Positions 22,187 to 33,077 of a stretch of 64,000 nt of DNA are shown here, in pieces (position 1 is the stretch's first letter; every line of letters starts with the position of its first letter). This DNA comes from Budorcas taxicolor (Eukaryota > Chordata > Mammalia > Artiodactyla > Bovidae). The notes below the pieces were generated by a model. That model was given only the letters and a program-made list of their open reading frames with translations, did no database searches and was not told the DNA's origin. Location: NCBI RefSeq assembly GCF_023091745.1, contig NC_068920.1:148147622-148211621 (forward strand), in the 5' to 3' direction. A program made the translations under genes and the position numbers.

Positions 22187-22810
22187 TTCATTGTTCAGTT
22201 GCTAAGTTGTGTCCAGTTCTTTGTGATCCCATGGACTGCAGCACACCAGGCTTCCCTGTCCTTCACTATCACCCGAGTTTTCTTAAGCTCATGAGTCAGT
22301 GATGCCATTCAGTCATCTCATCCTCTGTCGTCCCCTTCTCCTTCTGCCTTCAATCTTTCCCAGCATCAAGGCCTTTTCCAACGAGTTGGCTCTTCACATC
22401 AAGTGGCCAAAGTACTGGAGCTTCAACTTCAGCATCAGTCCTTCCAGTGAATATTCAGGGTTGATCTCCTTTAGGATTGACTGGTTGGGTCTCCTTGCAA
22501 TCCAAGGGACTCTCAAGAGTCTTATCCAGCACCGCAGTTCAAAAGCATCAATTCTCGGGTGCTCCGCCTTCTTTATGGTCCAACTCTCACTTCCTACATG
22601 ACTACTGGAAAAACGATAGCTTTGACAATATGGACTTTTGTTGGCAAAGTGATGTCTCTGCTTTTTAATATGCTGTCTAGGTTTGTCATAGCTTTTATTC
22701 CAAGGAGCAAGTGTCTTTTAATTTCATGCTACACTCACCATCCACAGTGATTTTGGAGCCCCCCAAAAGAAACTCTGCCACTGTTTCCACTATTTGATTC
22801 ATAGTGACCA
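22187..22810 (-). mobile_element. BovB LINE 3' portion, minus strand
   Basis: About 620 bases from the inverted 3' terminus ('TTCAGTTGCTAAGTTGTGTC') into the reverse-transcriptase region ('TTTTGGAGCCCCCCAAAAGA'). Several stops and frameshifts interrupt the coding sense. Confidence 0.92.
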
Positions 22811-23957
22811 ATTATTTTGGTGATGCTTGGCTACTTTTAGAAAAACAAACAAAAAAATGTCAAAATGTACTTGATGTCTTTGGACCAGCTTTCAAGTGCA
22901 GAGTGGGGAAGTATGTGTTCTGAATTTCTCATGCCCTCAAACTCCTATGTGCTGGGGATAAAAGCCATCATTACAGCCACATTCACAGGGGTCTGGGCCC
23001 CTTTGGACAGCCTGCCTGACAGGGGGCTGCGTGGTGCCCTTCCCTCCCCAGGAAAGGGGCTGTGTGGCCACGATGCTCTAATGAAGCTTGTTACTCTAGC
23101 CTGCCGTCTGTTGCAGTTTTTATAACGTAATTTCCCCAGATTCCTTGAGGAATGTTTCATCACAAAGGCCTGCTCTGGCGATACCCAGGGGAGTTATTCT
23201 GTCTCTATTTTCCCCTGCGCTTTTTATTGCCCAGCGCTTAATGAACTTTTCTTGGCTGTTTAAACTGTCAGCATTTAAAGTCCATTGGTGAATGTTGGTT
23301 GGCTTTGTCTGTGCTAAACGGGACTGTTCAGTGGCAATTATAGTTCTTAATCATCATGAGAAATTCAAGGGAAAGGTGAACCTTCCAAAAGTCTGTCAAT
23401 ACGGCAGCAGGAACTGAGTTTGGCAGAGACAGAGAGGCGGTGGAAACGAAGGTCCATTCTCTTCCTCTGAGACAGAATGTGGCATGCATGGTCTATGGAA
23501 AGAAAGCCAAAAGTAAAGAAAAAGAGATGCCACACTGATTTCTCCCTTCACTGGTGCTGTTTTTGTGACACAGTTGGCATCTGATCCATTCACTGCTGGG
23601 TTAATAAATCATTAATGGAATGCCTGCTGTAGACCAGGCAGTGCCTGGGCTTTACTGCAGAGACTTCTAGATAAGCATGAATAATTGTGGACTTCAGGGA
23701 ACTCTGAGCTTAGCGGGGTGACCAGCAATAAAAGGAGTCTTAGGGAATAGTCTCTGAAAGGAGAGATAGACCTGAAGGGTCTGGCAGCTGATGGGCTAGT
23801 AGGGAGCCTGTTGGACTTGGGTGAGGGGGAGCAGAAGGGTCTCTTCTTGGGTGATGTATCTAAATATCAGAAAGTGTTCCAAAGGGCCGCAGGAAAGTTC
23901 TCATGGGCAACCTGTGGAAGAGTCATTCACTCCCTCATTGATTCATCTGTGATAGCC
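22811..23957. other. Unique sequence plus a worn inverted L2 3' end
   Basis: 23215-23350 (TTATTGCCCAGCGCTTAATG, GTGGCAATTATAGTTCTTAA) looks like a conserved non-coding element. At 23595-23720 'TGCCTGCTGTAGACCAGGCA' followed by ATAAGCATGAATAAT and CAGGGAACTCTGAGC follows the inverted L2 3' end, at low confidence. Confidence 0.3.
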
Positions 23958-24055
23958 TTTTGAGCAAACTCCAGGAGACAGGGAAGGACAGGGAAGCCTG
24001 GAGTGCTGCAGTTCATTGGTTCTCAAAGAGAAGGACACAACTTAGTGACTGAACG
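23958..24055 (+). mobile_element. BovB LINE 3' end fragment
   Basis: About 100 bases: 'TTTTGAGCAAACTCCAGGAG', 'GGACAGGGAAGCCTGGAGTG' and 'GTGACTGAACGAGAG'. Non-coding fragment. Confidence 0.85.
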
Positions 24056-24627
24056 AGAGTGGAGAGGCTGCTCTGTGCTCAGTGTGGGAAGCTGACATTT
24101 ACGAAGATGAGACTAAAAGGCAGGAGAGATCCTAGCAGATTTGAGTATAGACATCAGCCGTGGAGGGCCTTGGGAGGGCCTAACCAGGAGAGCCTGGCTG
24201 GGCCTGTGTGTTGGCTGTTGTGGGGGAGTCACATGTGAGGGGGCAGCCTGGACAGAAGAGAAATGGGAAGTGAATGGGAGTGGGAGGAGGTTCATCCAGC
24301 GACGGTATTTTTATTGTACACCAGGACTGTTTAGGGTCAGAAAATGAAGGGCAGGTCTAGGACGACTGTCTGAATTCTGTCCTGGGTAACTGCTGGACAG
24401 TGAGGCCCCTCACCTGGATCAGAGAGGAAAGAGAAGAGGCTGAGGACAGATGATGACTTCAGTTTTAGATGGGTCTGTCTGAATGGAGAGAATTACAAGT
24501 GACATCCACAAGACTGCTGGATTCACAGGGCTGACTGTTAGGAAAGAGAGATGAGCCTCGGATACAGATGGGGGGGATTGTCAGCTTACAAATTAGCAGG
24601 TGGTCAGAAGAAAAGCATAACTAATAA
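24056..24627. other. Unique purine-rich sequence
   Basis: Purine-rich on the plus strand. It may include worn inverted L2, but no landmark is convincing. No exon. Confidence 0.3.
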
Positions 24628-24656
24628 GAACTGAACTTTATGAGCACTCACTGTGC

Positions 24657-24838
24657 TGGGCTTCCCCTGTGGCTCAGCTGGTAAAGAATCCACCTGCAAT
24701 GCAGGAGATCTGCGTTTGATCCTTGGGTCGGGCAGATGCCCTGGAGAAGGGAAAGGCTATCCACTCTAGTATTACTGGCCTGAGGAATTCCATGGAGTCC
24801 ATGGGACCACAAAGAATCGGAGACGACTGAGCGGATTT
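24657..24838 (+). mobile_element. Bov-tA SINE inside MIR
   Basis: Head 'GGGCTTCCCCTGTGGCTCAG' to tail 'AAAGAATCGGAGACGACTGA'. It splits the MIR, with an ACTC(AC)TGTGC-like duplication on both sides. Confidence 0.92.
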
Positions 24839-24909
24839 TACTCTGTGCCAAGTGTCCTGGGAGGCACCAGTCCATTTTATCTGCTATAGAATCCTCTGAG
24901 ATACTATTT

Positions 24910-25003
24910 CTTTTCTATTTTAAACTTTTTCTTCTGTGTTGGAGTAGGGCCGATGGACAGCGCTCTTGTAGTTTGAGGTGGACAGCAAGGGGACTTCACC
25001 AGA
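24910..25003 (-). mobile_element. Very short L1 3' end insertion with 16-bp target duplication
   Basis: 94 bases of inverted artiodactyl L1 3' terminus: T-rich start, 'GTGTTGGAGTAGGGCCGATG', 'TAGTTTGAGGTGGACAGCAA'. It is flanked by CTCTGAGATACTATTT (24894-24909) and CTCTGAGATGCTATTT (25004-25019), 15 of 16 identical. An extremely 5'-truncated insertion within MIR. Confidence 0.85.
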
Positions 25004-25104
25004 CTCTGAGATGCTATTTGTAACCCTCCCCATTTACAAAGGAGGGATTTGAGGCAGAGAGCAGTTGAACAGCTTGCTCAAGGTTGCACAGGGTGTGAGG
25101 AAGT

Positions 25105-25129
25105 GGGGGTGGGGTGGGGTGGAGGGGGG
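25105..25129 (+). other. G-quadruplex candidate
   Basis: GGGGGTGGGGTGGGGTGG followed by AGGGGGG: four or more G runs with single-base loops. Confidence 0.65.
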
Positions 25130-25327
25130 CCCTGCAGGCGGCTGAGGAGGAAGTAGAGAGTCCAGACAGGGAGCTGAGCAAACCGGTGGGCAGGGCTGCT
25201 CTCCCTTCACCCTGACTCTCCTGTGTTCCTGGTCTGATAACTGCCCCAGTAACTGCTGAATGTCGATGCCCTCCTTGGAGGCATATCCCGGTATTAAGAG
25301 AGCACAGCTTATGAGCTCAGGCTAAGG

Positions 25328-25495
25328 TGGGAGGAGAAGGCGACGACAGAGGATGAGATGGTTGGATGGCATCACCGACTTGATGGACACGAGTTTGAGC
25401 AAGCTCCGGGAGTCTGTGATGGACAGGGAGGCCTGGCATGCCACAGTCCACGGGTCGCAAAGAGTCGGACACGACTGAGCGACTGAACTGAACTT
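25328..25495 (+). mobile_element. BovB LINE 3' end, first of an adjacent pair
   Basis: 'GATGAGATGGTTGGATGGCA' through 'GTCGGACACGACTGAGCGAC', ending in a GAACT repeat. Only ~50 bases separate it from the next BovB in the same orientation. Confidence 0.92.
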
Positions 25496-25546
25496 CTGTG
25501 GCTTTGCGACCTCCCAAGGCTCCTAAGAACTTCAGCCCAAACTAAT

Positions 25547-25742
25547 GATACTGGAAAAGATTGAAGGCAGGGGGAGAAGGGAGCCACAGAGGAGGAAATG
25601 GTTAGATGGCATCATTGGCTCAATGGACATGAGTTTGAGTGAACTCTGGGAGATGGTGAAGGACAGGGAAGCCTGGCGTGCTGCAGTCCATGGGGTTGCA
25701 AAGAGTTGAACATGACTGAGCGACTGAACAACAACAGCAACA
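25547..25742 (+). mobile_element. BovB LINE 3' end, second of an adjacent pair
   Basis: 'AAAAGATTGAAGGCAGGGGG' through 'GAACATGACTGAGCGACTGA' with an AAC-rich tail. It differs in sequence and tail type from its neighbour, so it is a separate insertion, not a recent tandem copy. Confidence 0.92.
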
Positions 25743-25844
25743 CTTGCATGTAGCCAGCTGAAACCCCGCTCTTTCCTGGAGGCTCACTGCAGGTGGCCAC
25801 ACCTCCGGGAAGCCCTCCAGATTCTCACAGGCAAACAGGACTTT

Positions 25845-26035
25845 TTCAGCCTCCACATTCCCCTGGGGCTTTGCATGAGCAAATAACTTACTGCAAAATC
25901 ATCTGTGTCTCTGTCTTTAAGTTCCAAAGTGGAGAAACTATAACTTGTTTATTTGTGTGCCTTGCATGTAGTAGGTGTTCAGTAAATGCTTGTACTAGTA
26001 GGTGCTCAATAAACGGATTTGAATGGAAGGAGAAA
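25845..26035 (+). repeat. L2 LINE 3' end, plus strand
   Basis: Ends with 'GCCTTGCATGTAGTAGGTGT', 'TCAGTAAATGC' and a second 'TAGGTGCTCAATAAACGGAT', the L2 terminus with a small internal repeat of the last ~25 bases. A further L2-like phrase ('AGACTCTAAGTCCTTGGGGG') is at 26252-26275. Confidence 0.65.
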
Positions 26036-28361
26036 GGTCTGAGAAGCTTTTTTTTTTCTCTTCCTTAACTTTCTGTTTTCTGGCTTATTGTACACCCAGC
26101 TGTCTGCTCTCTTTGCAGATTCTCCTTCTGATGATTTTTGTTTGTTTCCTCTCTTAATATTCCCGGGGTTCTGGATTATTCCCTCATTTGTGCTTTCATT
26201 GGCCTGATGTATAGCAGAATGAGCTGTGTATCTGTGTGTCTGGGAAGCCCCTAGACTCTAAGTCCTTGGGGGCTGCATTCTTAATCTCCCGGAAGTGCCA
26301 GGTCAGCGGCAGCAAAGCAGGGTGGAATTCCAGGCCCCCCGAAACCCCCTCTGCAATCTTCCTTGCCTGTCTCGGCTGCACACCCCGCTCTCTCTGGGCA
26401 GATCAGCTGAGTTCTCTCCCCTCCAACACTAATGGGGGGAGCAGGTGGCCCAGCCATGCTCTGTGTCCCCTTGGAGCTTCTTGTTGGTCTTCCCAGACCC
26501 AGGCTCACACATGATGTTATGACGATATGGGTTTCGGCTTTGATCAAAGCTGAAAACTGCAGCTGAGACCTGAATTGGTTGATAAATGAGCAAAGACTTA
26601 CTTCAGCCAGTTGGGCCAGAGTCTGCAGAGAGCAGTGCCAAGTGTCTCTGCCGCAGCTACAAGTCAGATCTCTAAGTCATTCCTCAAAGAGCGACACGCC
26701 GTGGGAGGGGGGAACAGGTGTATCGCCCAGGTAGGATGCCGGCTAAGGGCTGGGCGACCGAGAGGCAAGTGGCTGCATTTGTCATGCTGATTTTCTGCCA
26801 GGTCCCTCCCACACCCTTGATAAAGAGCAAAAGCAAAGAAAAGAGGCTGCATGTTTCTGTTGCTTATTTCCAATGTAAACATTACAAGCAAGCTCATGAG
26901 GGTCATATTTTCAGTGGAAATACGTATTTCCACTGGACACAGTGCAAGAATTTTTTGCTCATGGAATTTTCACTCAACAATAGGGAAAAAAATTGTTTTC
27001 ACACAGGCAGTTTTGGCTCCAAACATGGATTTGACAAGTGTTTCCCCAAATGCCACCAGGACCAAAGTCTGCAGCTGCTATGGAAATTTCAGAACTCTCC
27101 AAAGAACCCCAAATGCTGCCTTTTTTTTTTTTTTTAATCACTGAATCACATATTTAAACTGGGCTTTCTATTGTTGTTAACCCTGGAGTATGATAATTAG
27201 AGAAACCTCAGAGATCTCGTCTAAGAAATCCGAAACATTCATTTTGCTGTTGGACTTTTCTGCACTTTCATTTAACATCATGGCGAAATACGAGCAGTCT
27301 GTTGGGCTAGTTTCACATCCTATTCATTGTCAGTTTTACTTTCTGGGCTGAGGACGTCGATGTTTGGGTTTTCAGAACAGAAAGATGATCTTGAATATGA
27401 AACTCATGTATCTTTGTAGCGTTTGTGCTGAAGTCTCACCACGGGTCTCTGCATCCCGGGTCAAAAGCCGTGCTTGTGTCTTTCCCTTGATCCGACGTGA
27501 TTTCTGGTCAATTTAATGCAGCTCCCATACTGCATGCCACAGAAATCAAAGAAAGGCCATGTCTTCCATTCCGAGTCCCAAGGCCATCCGGTCGGCCCAG
27601 GGAAGCCTGTCACTACAGGGCTGGATGCGAGTGGTTGGCTCTGAGAAAAAGAGAACTGTGCGATGCCCCCAGCCCACCCCATGCTCATGCTGGGGACTTC
27701 CACAGGGCCTTGAAATTTAGGTCAAAAATGACTCAGCTTTCTCATGGTTTTATTTTTCGAGCTTTTTTTTTCCACTCCAGCCTGATATTGGTTTTCTCTC
27801 TCAGTTCCTTTTGGTTAATCTGATTATCTTCAAAATGTAAAACTACGCTGCTCAATTTAAAATGAATTTGCATGTTGAGGATTCTTTTTAGGTGACTTTC
27901 TGCCGTGATGACATCCAGCAGGGAAAGATCTGCTCAATTCTTGGAGTCCATTTGAAATGAACTGACAGTTCTGTTCACACACATCAAAAATCTGTTGGAA
28001 AATCTCCCCCAATATTCCCATTAACTGAATGAATGGCTTATTGAGGGTAAGCCATTACCCCTTGGGCATCACTGTCAGGATAGAAACAGGAGGTCTCATG
28101 TTTCATAGGCTTTGTTGTGGACACATCACAGACAGGTAGGTGGTAGGATTGCGTAGCAGAGTGAGAATAACTTTTCATTGTAAAAGAACTTTCTTCCGCA
28201 GTTTTCAGTGCTACATCTATAGAACTTTGACTCAATTTTACCTTTTCCCCAGTCAGCTGAATTGGCGTTGTTACTAGGAATGTCATTGAGTAAAACTGTA
28301 CAAACCAGAGTTAACTTTCCTTTGATGATTGAAGTGAGGGATTGAGAAGTTCACTTTTTTC
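26036..28361. other. Unique sequence
   Basis: T tracts at 26048 and 27121 are simple sequence. A 139-codon frame (26718-27137) shows no domain. 27860-28030 (TGATGACATCCAGCAGGGAA, CCATTAACTGAATGAATGGC) looks conserved. A reverse 82-codon frame (28038-28286) is protein-like in composition but unrecognised and lacks splice context. No gene is called. Confidence 0.3.
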
Positions 28362-28625
28362 CTTTAAATTAACTTTTGTTGGCATAGAGTTGATTTACAA
28401 TATTGTGCTAGTTTCTGCTGCACAGCAAAGTGAATCAGTTATACATGTACCCATACCCACTTTGTTTTAGATAGTCATTATAGAGAATTAAGTAGAGTTC
28501 CCAGTGGTCTACAGTAGGTTCTTATCAGTCATCTATTTTATACATAGTAGCATGTACGTGTCAATCTCAATCTCTCAGTTTATCCCTCCTTCCCTTTCAG
28601 CCTTGGTAATCATACGTTTCACTTT
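28362..28625 (-). mobile_element. L1 3' end, minus strand
   Basis: Inverted artiodactyl L1 3' UTR: 'TGGCATAGAGTTGATTTACA', 'CTGCTGCACAGCAAAGTGAA', 'TACATGTACCCATACCCACT' and 'CAGTTTATCCCTCCTTCCCT'. It directly abuts a BovB in the same orientation. Confidence 0.88.
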
Positions 28626-28630
28626 GCTGA

Positions 28631-29685
28631 AGTTCAGTTCAGTTCATTTCAGTTCAGTCACTCAGTCGTGTCCGACTCTTTGCAACCCCATGAATCGCAA
28701 CACACCAGGCCTTGCTGTCTATCACCATCTCCCGGAGATCACTCAGACTCACGTCCATTGAGTCGGTGATGCCATCCAGCCAACTCATCCTCTGTCGTAC
28801 CCTTTGCCTCCTGCCCCCAGTCCCTCCCAGCATCAGAGTCTTTTCCAATGAGTCAGCTCTTTGCCTGAGGTGGCCAAAGTATTGGAGTTTCAGCTTTAGC
28901 ATCAGTCCTTCCAAAGAACACTCAGGGCTGATCTCCTTCAGAAAGGACTGGTTGGATCTCCTTGCAGTCCAAGGGACTCTCAAGAGTCTTCTCCAACACC
29001 ACAGTTCTAAAGCATCAATTCTTCAGCACTCAGCTTTCTTCACAGTCCAAGTCTCACATCCATACATGACCAATGGAAAAACCATAGCCTTGACTAGATG
29101 GACCTTTGTTGGCAAAGTAATGTCTTTGCTTTTCAATATGCTCTTTAGGTTGGTCATAACTTTTCTTCCAAGGAGCAAGTGTCTTTTAATTTCATGGCTG
29201 CAGTCACCATCTGCAGTGATTTTGGAGCCCCCCAAAATAAAGTCTGACACTGTTTCCCCTGTTTCCCCATCTATTTCCCATGAAGTGATGGGACCAGATG
29301 CCATGATCTTCGTTTTCTGAATGTTGAGTTTTAAGCCAACTTTTCCACTCTCCTCTTTCACTTTCATCAAGAGGCTCTTTAGTTTCTCTTCACTTTCTGC
29401 CATAAGGGTGGTGTCATCTGCATATCTGAGGTTATTGATATTCCTCCTGGCAATCTTGATTCCAGCTTGTGCTTCTTCTAGCCCAGCATTTCTCCTGATG
29501 TACTCTGCATATAAGTTAAATAAGCAGGGTGACAATATACAGCCTTGATGTACTCCTTTTCCTATTTGGAACCAGTCTGTTGTTCCATGTCCAGTTCTAA
29601 CTGTTGCTTCCTGACCTGCATATAGGTTTCTCAAGAGGCAGGTCAGGTGATCTGGTATTCCCATCTCTTTCAGAATTTTCCAGGA
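28631..29685 (-). mobile_element. BovB LINE with reverse-transcriptase region (5'-truncated)
   Basis: 1.05 kb of BovB, an RTE-clade non-LTR retrotransposon whose enzyme copies its RNA at nicked target DNA. The reverse-strand frame covers the C-terminal half of the reverse transcriptase. It includes the catalytic YADD box (29413-29424), a preceding GVHQGCILSP motif and the downstream KVGLKLNIQKTKIM motif. The same frame continues through the BovB C-terminal region to about 28654, interrupted by a single in-frame TGA at 29023-29025. The 5' part, with endonuclease and the N-terminal reverse-transcriptase motifs, is absent, so this copy cannot be autonomous. A Bov-tA lies just beyond its truncated end. 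Confidence 0.95.
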
Positions 29686-29697
29686 GGTGGCAAAATC

Positions 29698-29923
29698 TGA
29701 AAGTGAAAGAGTTAGTAGCTCAGTTATGTCTGACCATTTGTGACCCCGTGGACTGTAGCCCACCAGGCTCCTCCTCCATGGAATTCTCCAAGCAAGAATA
29801 CTGGAGTGGGTAGCCATTTCCTTCTCCTTGGGATCTTCTCCACCCGGGGATCAAATCCCCTGGGTTTGATCAATCTCCCGAATTGCAGGCAGATTCTTTA
29901 CCATCTGAACCACCAGGGAAACT
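29698..29923 (-). mobile_element. Bov-tA SINE, minus strand
   Basis: Tail 'GTAGCTCAGTTATGTCTGAC' to inverted head 'CATCTGAACCACCAGGGAAA'. The inverted B-box area carries an unusual small duplication (ATCAAATCCC then GTTTGATCAA). It sits at the truncated 5' side of the BovB. Confidence 0.9.
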
Positions 29924-30109
29924 CATAGAAAATGTTCCTATCTTGAAGCTCAGGAAGTGCTATCAGGGAATTGATGGTTCTGAGGAAAGCTAGAGAGGGA
30001 AATGATGCTTTTGAAAGGTATCTGATTCATGCTGGGTCCGCCTGAGAAGTTGACTGGCTCTGCAGTTTTCTGTGCAACTTTAACAATGTCTACGCTGGAG
30101 TTCAGCTTC

Positions 30110-30208
30110 TCCCAGACTCTGGGAGGTGGTGACGGACAGGGAAGCCTGGCTTGCTGCAGTCCAGGGGTTGCAAAGAGTTGCACACAACTTGGTTGCTGAA
30201 TAGCAACA
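30110..30208 (+). mobile_element. BovB LINE 3' end fragment
   Basis: About 100 bases: 'GGACAGGGAAGCCTGGCTTG', 'AGAGTTGCACACAACTTGG' and a GAATAGCAACA end. Confidence 0.85.
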
Positions 30209-30465
30209 TTGGTGGTTTTGTCCAGTATACTGAATAAGCATGGAAATCCAGGATGAATGAAAGGCTGACTGAGTCTTTCCATGTTGTCTTGTTACCTGAG
30301 AGCTGGGTCTGAGGCGCCTGTGTCCTCCCTGGGTCCCAGGGAAGGCAAATCCTGAAGCTGGGGGCTCTTTCATCTGTGTCACAGGCTGTGACCATTAGAT
30401 GCCATTTTAAAGCAGTTCCTTTGTCTGTAGAAGAATGACGGCACAAGCTTTAATTTCATACCAGG

Positions 30466-30467
<2 letters not shown>

Positions 30468-30502
<35 letters not shown>
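30468..30502 (+). repeat. (TG)17 microsatellite
   Basis: Uninterrupted dinucleotide run of about 34 bases, long enough to be length-polymorphic. No adjoining SINE tail. Confidence 0.97.
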
Positions 30503-30503
<1 letters not shown>

Positions 30504-31231
30504 TGTCTCACTAGTTCCCCAGGTGTGTCTACACTGAGGTGGTTTGTCTCCCAAGTTTCCGAGGAGTGGGTAGTGGTTATGGCACCATTTGAATTGGAAT
30601 TTCTTTAAGGATAACTTTTAAACAAAATACTTTCTAATTTGGAACAAGAACATTTTTATTAGAAGATTTTCATTTCAGGATCTTATTGGTAAGTCCTAAA
30701 CTCCCTGATGACATCCAGGCGAGACCACATTTGAAGGGCTCTTATGATGCCTGGCCCTTGTCTCGGACCACGAGACGCCTGCAAGCTGTGAAAAAACACC
30801 TTCTCAGGAAATGGGTTCCTCTTTTTTTTTCTTCCTTATTAGAGCGAATTCTTGTTTGTGTCTACCTTAATGACATTTAAAAGCAATTTATCTTCCTCCT
30901 TTAGTGAAGGAGCAATAAGCCTAATGAGTTATTCTTAAAGCTCCTTATTAAATTACTCAGTTGATTTTCTTCCTTTTAATGCTACAGTGATCATAGTTCC
31001 TTTAGCTTTTCTTCCTAGGTCTTAATCTCTTCTCTTTGAATCATTTCTGCAGATGGAAATTGCCCATTGAGGGCCTTGCAGTACTGAGTTCTCTCTGTCT
31101 CCCTGAACCCGACGCCAGGCAGCCTGTTAGCTAACCCTTCCCCATAGGGGCGTCACTCTACAGTGACAATGATTGCCATCCATTCAAGTGTGGAGAAGGG
31201 AAGAATGTGACTTTAATGCAACCATCCATTA
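30503..31231. other. Unique AT-rich sequence, possible conserved element
   Basis: 30885-31025 is repeat-free, with 'GGAGCAATAAGCCTAATGAG', 'CTCCTTATTAAATTACTCAG' and 'GTGATCATAGTTCC'. TAAT-type words are dense and CpG is absent. It is a candidate enhancer by appearance only. Confidence 0.3.
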
Positions 31232-31330
31232 ATTTGGCAAATGTTTACTGAACACTTCCTAAGTGCTGGACATGGTAATGGAGCTTAAAGTGTACTGGGG
31301 AGTGGCGTGCAGTACACAGGACACATGGGG
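31232..31330 (-). repeat. L2 LINE 3' end, inverted
   Basis: 'AAATGTTTACTGAACACTTC', 'CTAAGTGCTGGACATGGTAA' and 'TGGAGCTTAAAGTGTACTGG' follow the reverse complement of the L2 3' end. Confidence 0.5.
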
Positions 31331-31689
31331 ATTATAGTTTGTGATTATAAATTACAATGATAGCTCATAATTAAAATTTGCATATAACCAACAAGAAGCA
31401 TTATCAGTCATAAGTGTGATGAATATGATGGAAGAGAAGAATGAGTTGGGGGTGTCCTTTGAGACCCAGGTCTGATTTTGCTCTTTCCAGCCTTTGACCC
31501 CTCCCATCCTTGGATGCTGTGAGGGACCCACTCCTCGGACCCTGATCACAGTCTGTGTTCTTGCTATTTATCCCACCTGTCTTGCTTTTGGCCCTGAGGT
31601 GAGCTTACAGTTTTGAAGGTCAAGACCTTGTTCTTGATCTCCTCACTTCCCAGCAGCCAGTGGGGGCAGGGTAGTGTCAAAGAACTAGA

Positions 31690-31860
31690 GGATTGGAAAG
31701 CTGAGATCCTGGGTTTGAGCACAGGGACTGTTGACTACTAGCTGTGTGGTCCTTGTCAAGTTGCTCCAATGCCTTGGAGGTGTGACGTCCTCAGTGGTGA
31801 ACTGGAGACAAAGGCCACTTCATTCCCACTTACCTCGTGGTGACCCAGTGGGACCAGGAC
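31690..31860 (-). repeat. MIR SINE, minus strand
   Basis: 'GATCCTGGGTTTGAGCACAG', 'CTAGCTGTGTGGTCCTTGTC' and 'CCTCAGTGGTGAACTGGAGA' match inverted MIR in order. Confidence 0.7.
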
Positions 31861-33077
31861 AGACCTTGGTGTTCACAACGGTGAACTCACGCTAGTGATT
31901 TCTCCAGCACACTTTAGGTGCTGCCCAAGGAGTGGGTAGCGCAGGGGTGATTGGCGGGCACATTTGTTCATCTGGTCGGTGTCAGACCATGGTGTCACAC
32001 CGTGGGGGAGATGGGGCATCGGAAGGAAGAGCCTGAGCATACAGATGCAGGTGGAGAGGATGGTAGAGAGCTGTGACCACACGGAAGTGGCCATGGGAAG
32101 TCCTAGCATGTCACCTGAGGAGCAGCTTGGAGCCTTGACCCCACTGGATGTGAGTGCAGCCTGGGGACAGGGAGAGGGAGCTGGCTGGCTTGTCAGGGCC
32201 GTCGTGTGACAGGGATGAGCCTGGGAAGCACCTGGGAGGTTCTCCAGGGTGCCCAGAGCCCCTCTGAGACAGCAAGCTGTGGTTCACGTGTCTGGAAGCA
32301 GGTGGAGAGCCAGTCTTACAGGCAGGGCAGCTTCAGAAACTGGGGCCATTCATGGCAAGGACTTTGGCTCAAACATAGGTTTGGGGCTCAAGTCCACTCC
32401 AAATCAGTGATGATATTTTGGGGAGCCCCAAGTGCTCAAGGGACTTGCTAATCTCTGCGGCTGCCACTTCCCATCACAGAGCAGAGGGTTGGGATTGAAA
32501 GCAGAAGATGGAAATACAAACAAAAAAAAAAGAAAGAAAGAGGGTGAAATAAGAGGAAATGAAAAAACAAAACACAGGGACAAGAGATGTGGCCTCAGGA
32601 CAATGGGTGATTGGGAAGAAAGCCATCTGAGAGGTTTCCATTGTAGGAATTCACTGTGTGACAGGACCTCCTTTTTCTTCTTCTCTAAGGCTGGCCTTCA
32701 GGCATCGTTGTCCAAACTGTGACTTTAGTGCAGGGAGAACCTGAGCTTGTTGGGGGTATGAACACACTCTCCAGCAAAAAGAACACCCTGAACCCTCTGA
32801 GTTGTTTCACTGAAAACAGTCCCAAGATCATTTCTTGCTTAACTGTTGGCGCTGTAGTCACTTTCCCTCTTCATCGCTACCCGAGATTTTCCTTTTCACT
32901 CTCAATTCCCATCATCAGTGCCAGGTTTTGGGGCTAAGGTAAGTAAATGAGCTGAAGATGCTTCCAAAGTGACCAACCCAGGGTGGGAAGAGCATCAGGT
33001 GCCCAGTGCCAAGTCACCTGCCATCCAACATTTAATGTCCCCCCATCTTCTCCAAGTAGACGACCTCTGAACCAAAA
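31861..33077. other. Unique sequence
   Basis: An A-rich simple stretch at 32518-32560 is the only low-complexity feature. Overlapping 72-96 codon plus frames show no domains. Confidence 0.35.

Larger units (their letters stand above)
24628..25095 (+). repeat. MIR SINE interrupted by two younger insertions
   Basis: The MIR begins at 'TTTATGAGCACTCACTGTGC' and resumes after a Bov-tA at 'CTGTGCCAAGTGTCCTGGGA'. It resumes again after an L1 fragment at 'CCCTCCCCATTTACAAAGGA' and ends in 'GCTCAAGGTTGCACAGGGTG'. The interruptions are listed separately. Confidence 0.8.

Noticed and set aside
26718..27137. 139-codon plus ORF
   Set aside because: No domain; it ends in a T-tract-encoded poly-Phe and overlaps another frame of equal quality.
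29686..29817. ATG start extending the BovB reverse-transcriptase frame upstream
   Set aside because: That N-terminal extension is translated Bov-tA, so the apparent 264-codon protein is a chance fusion of two repeats.
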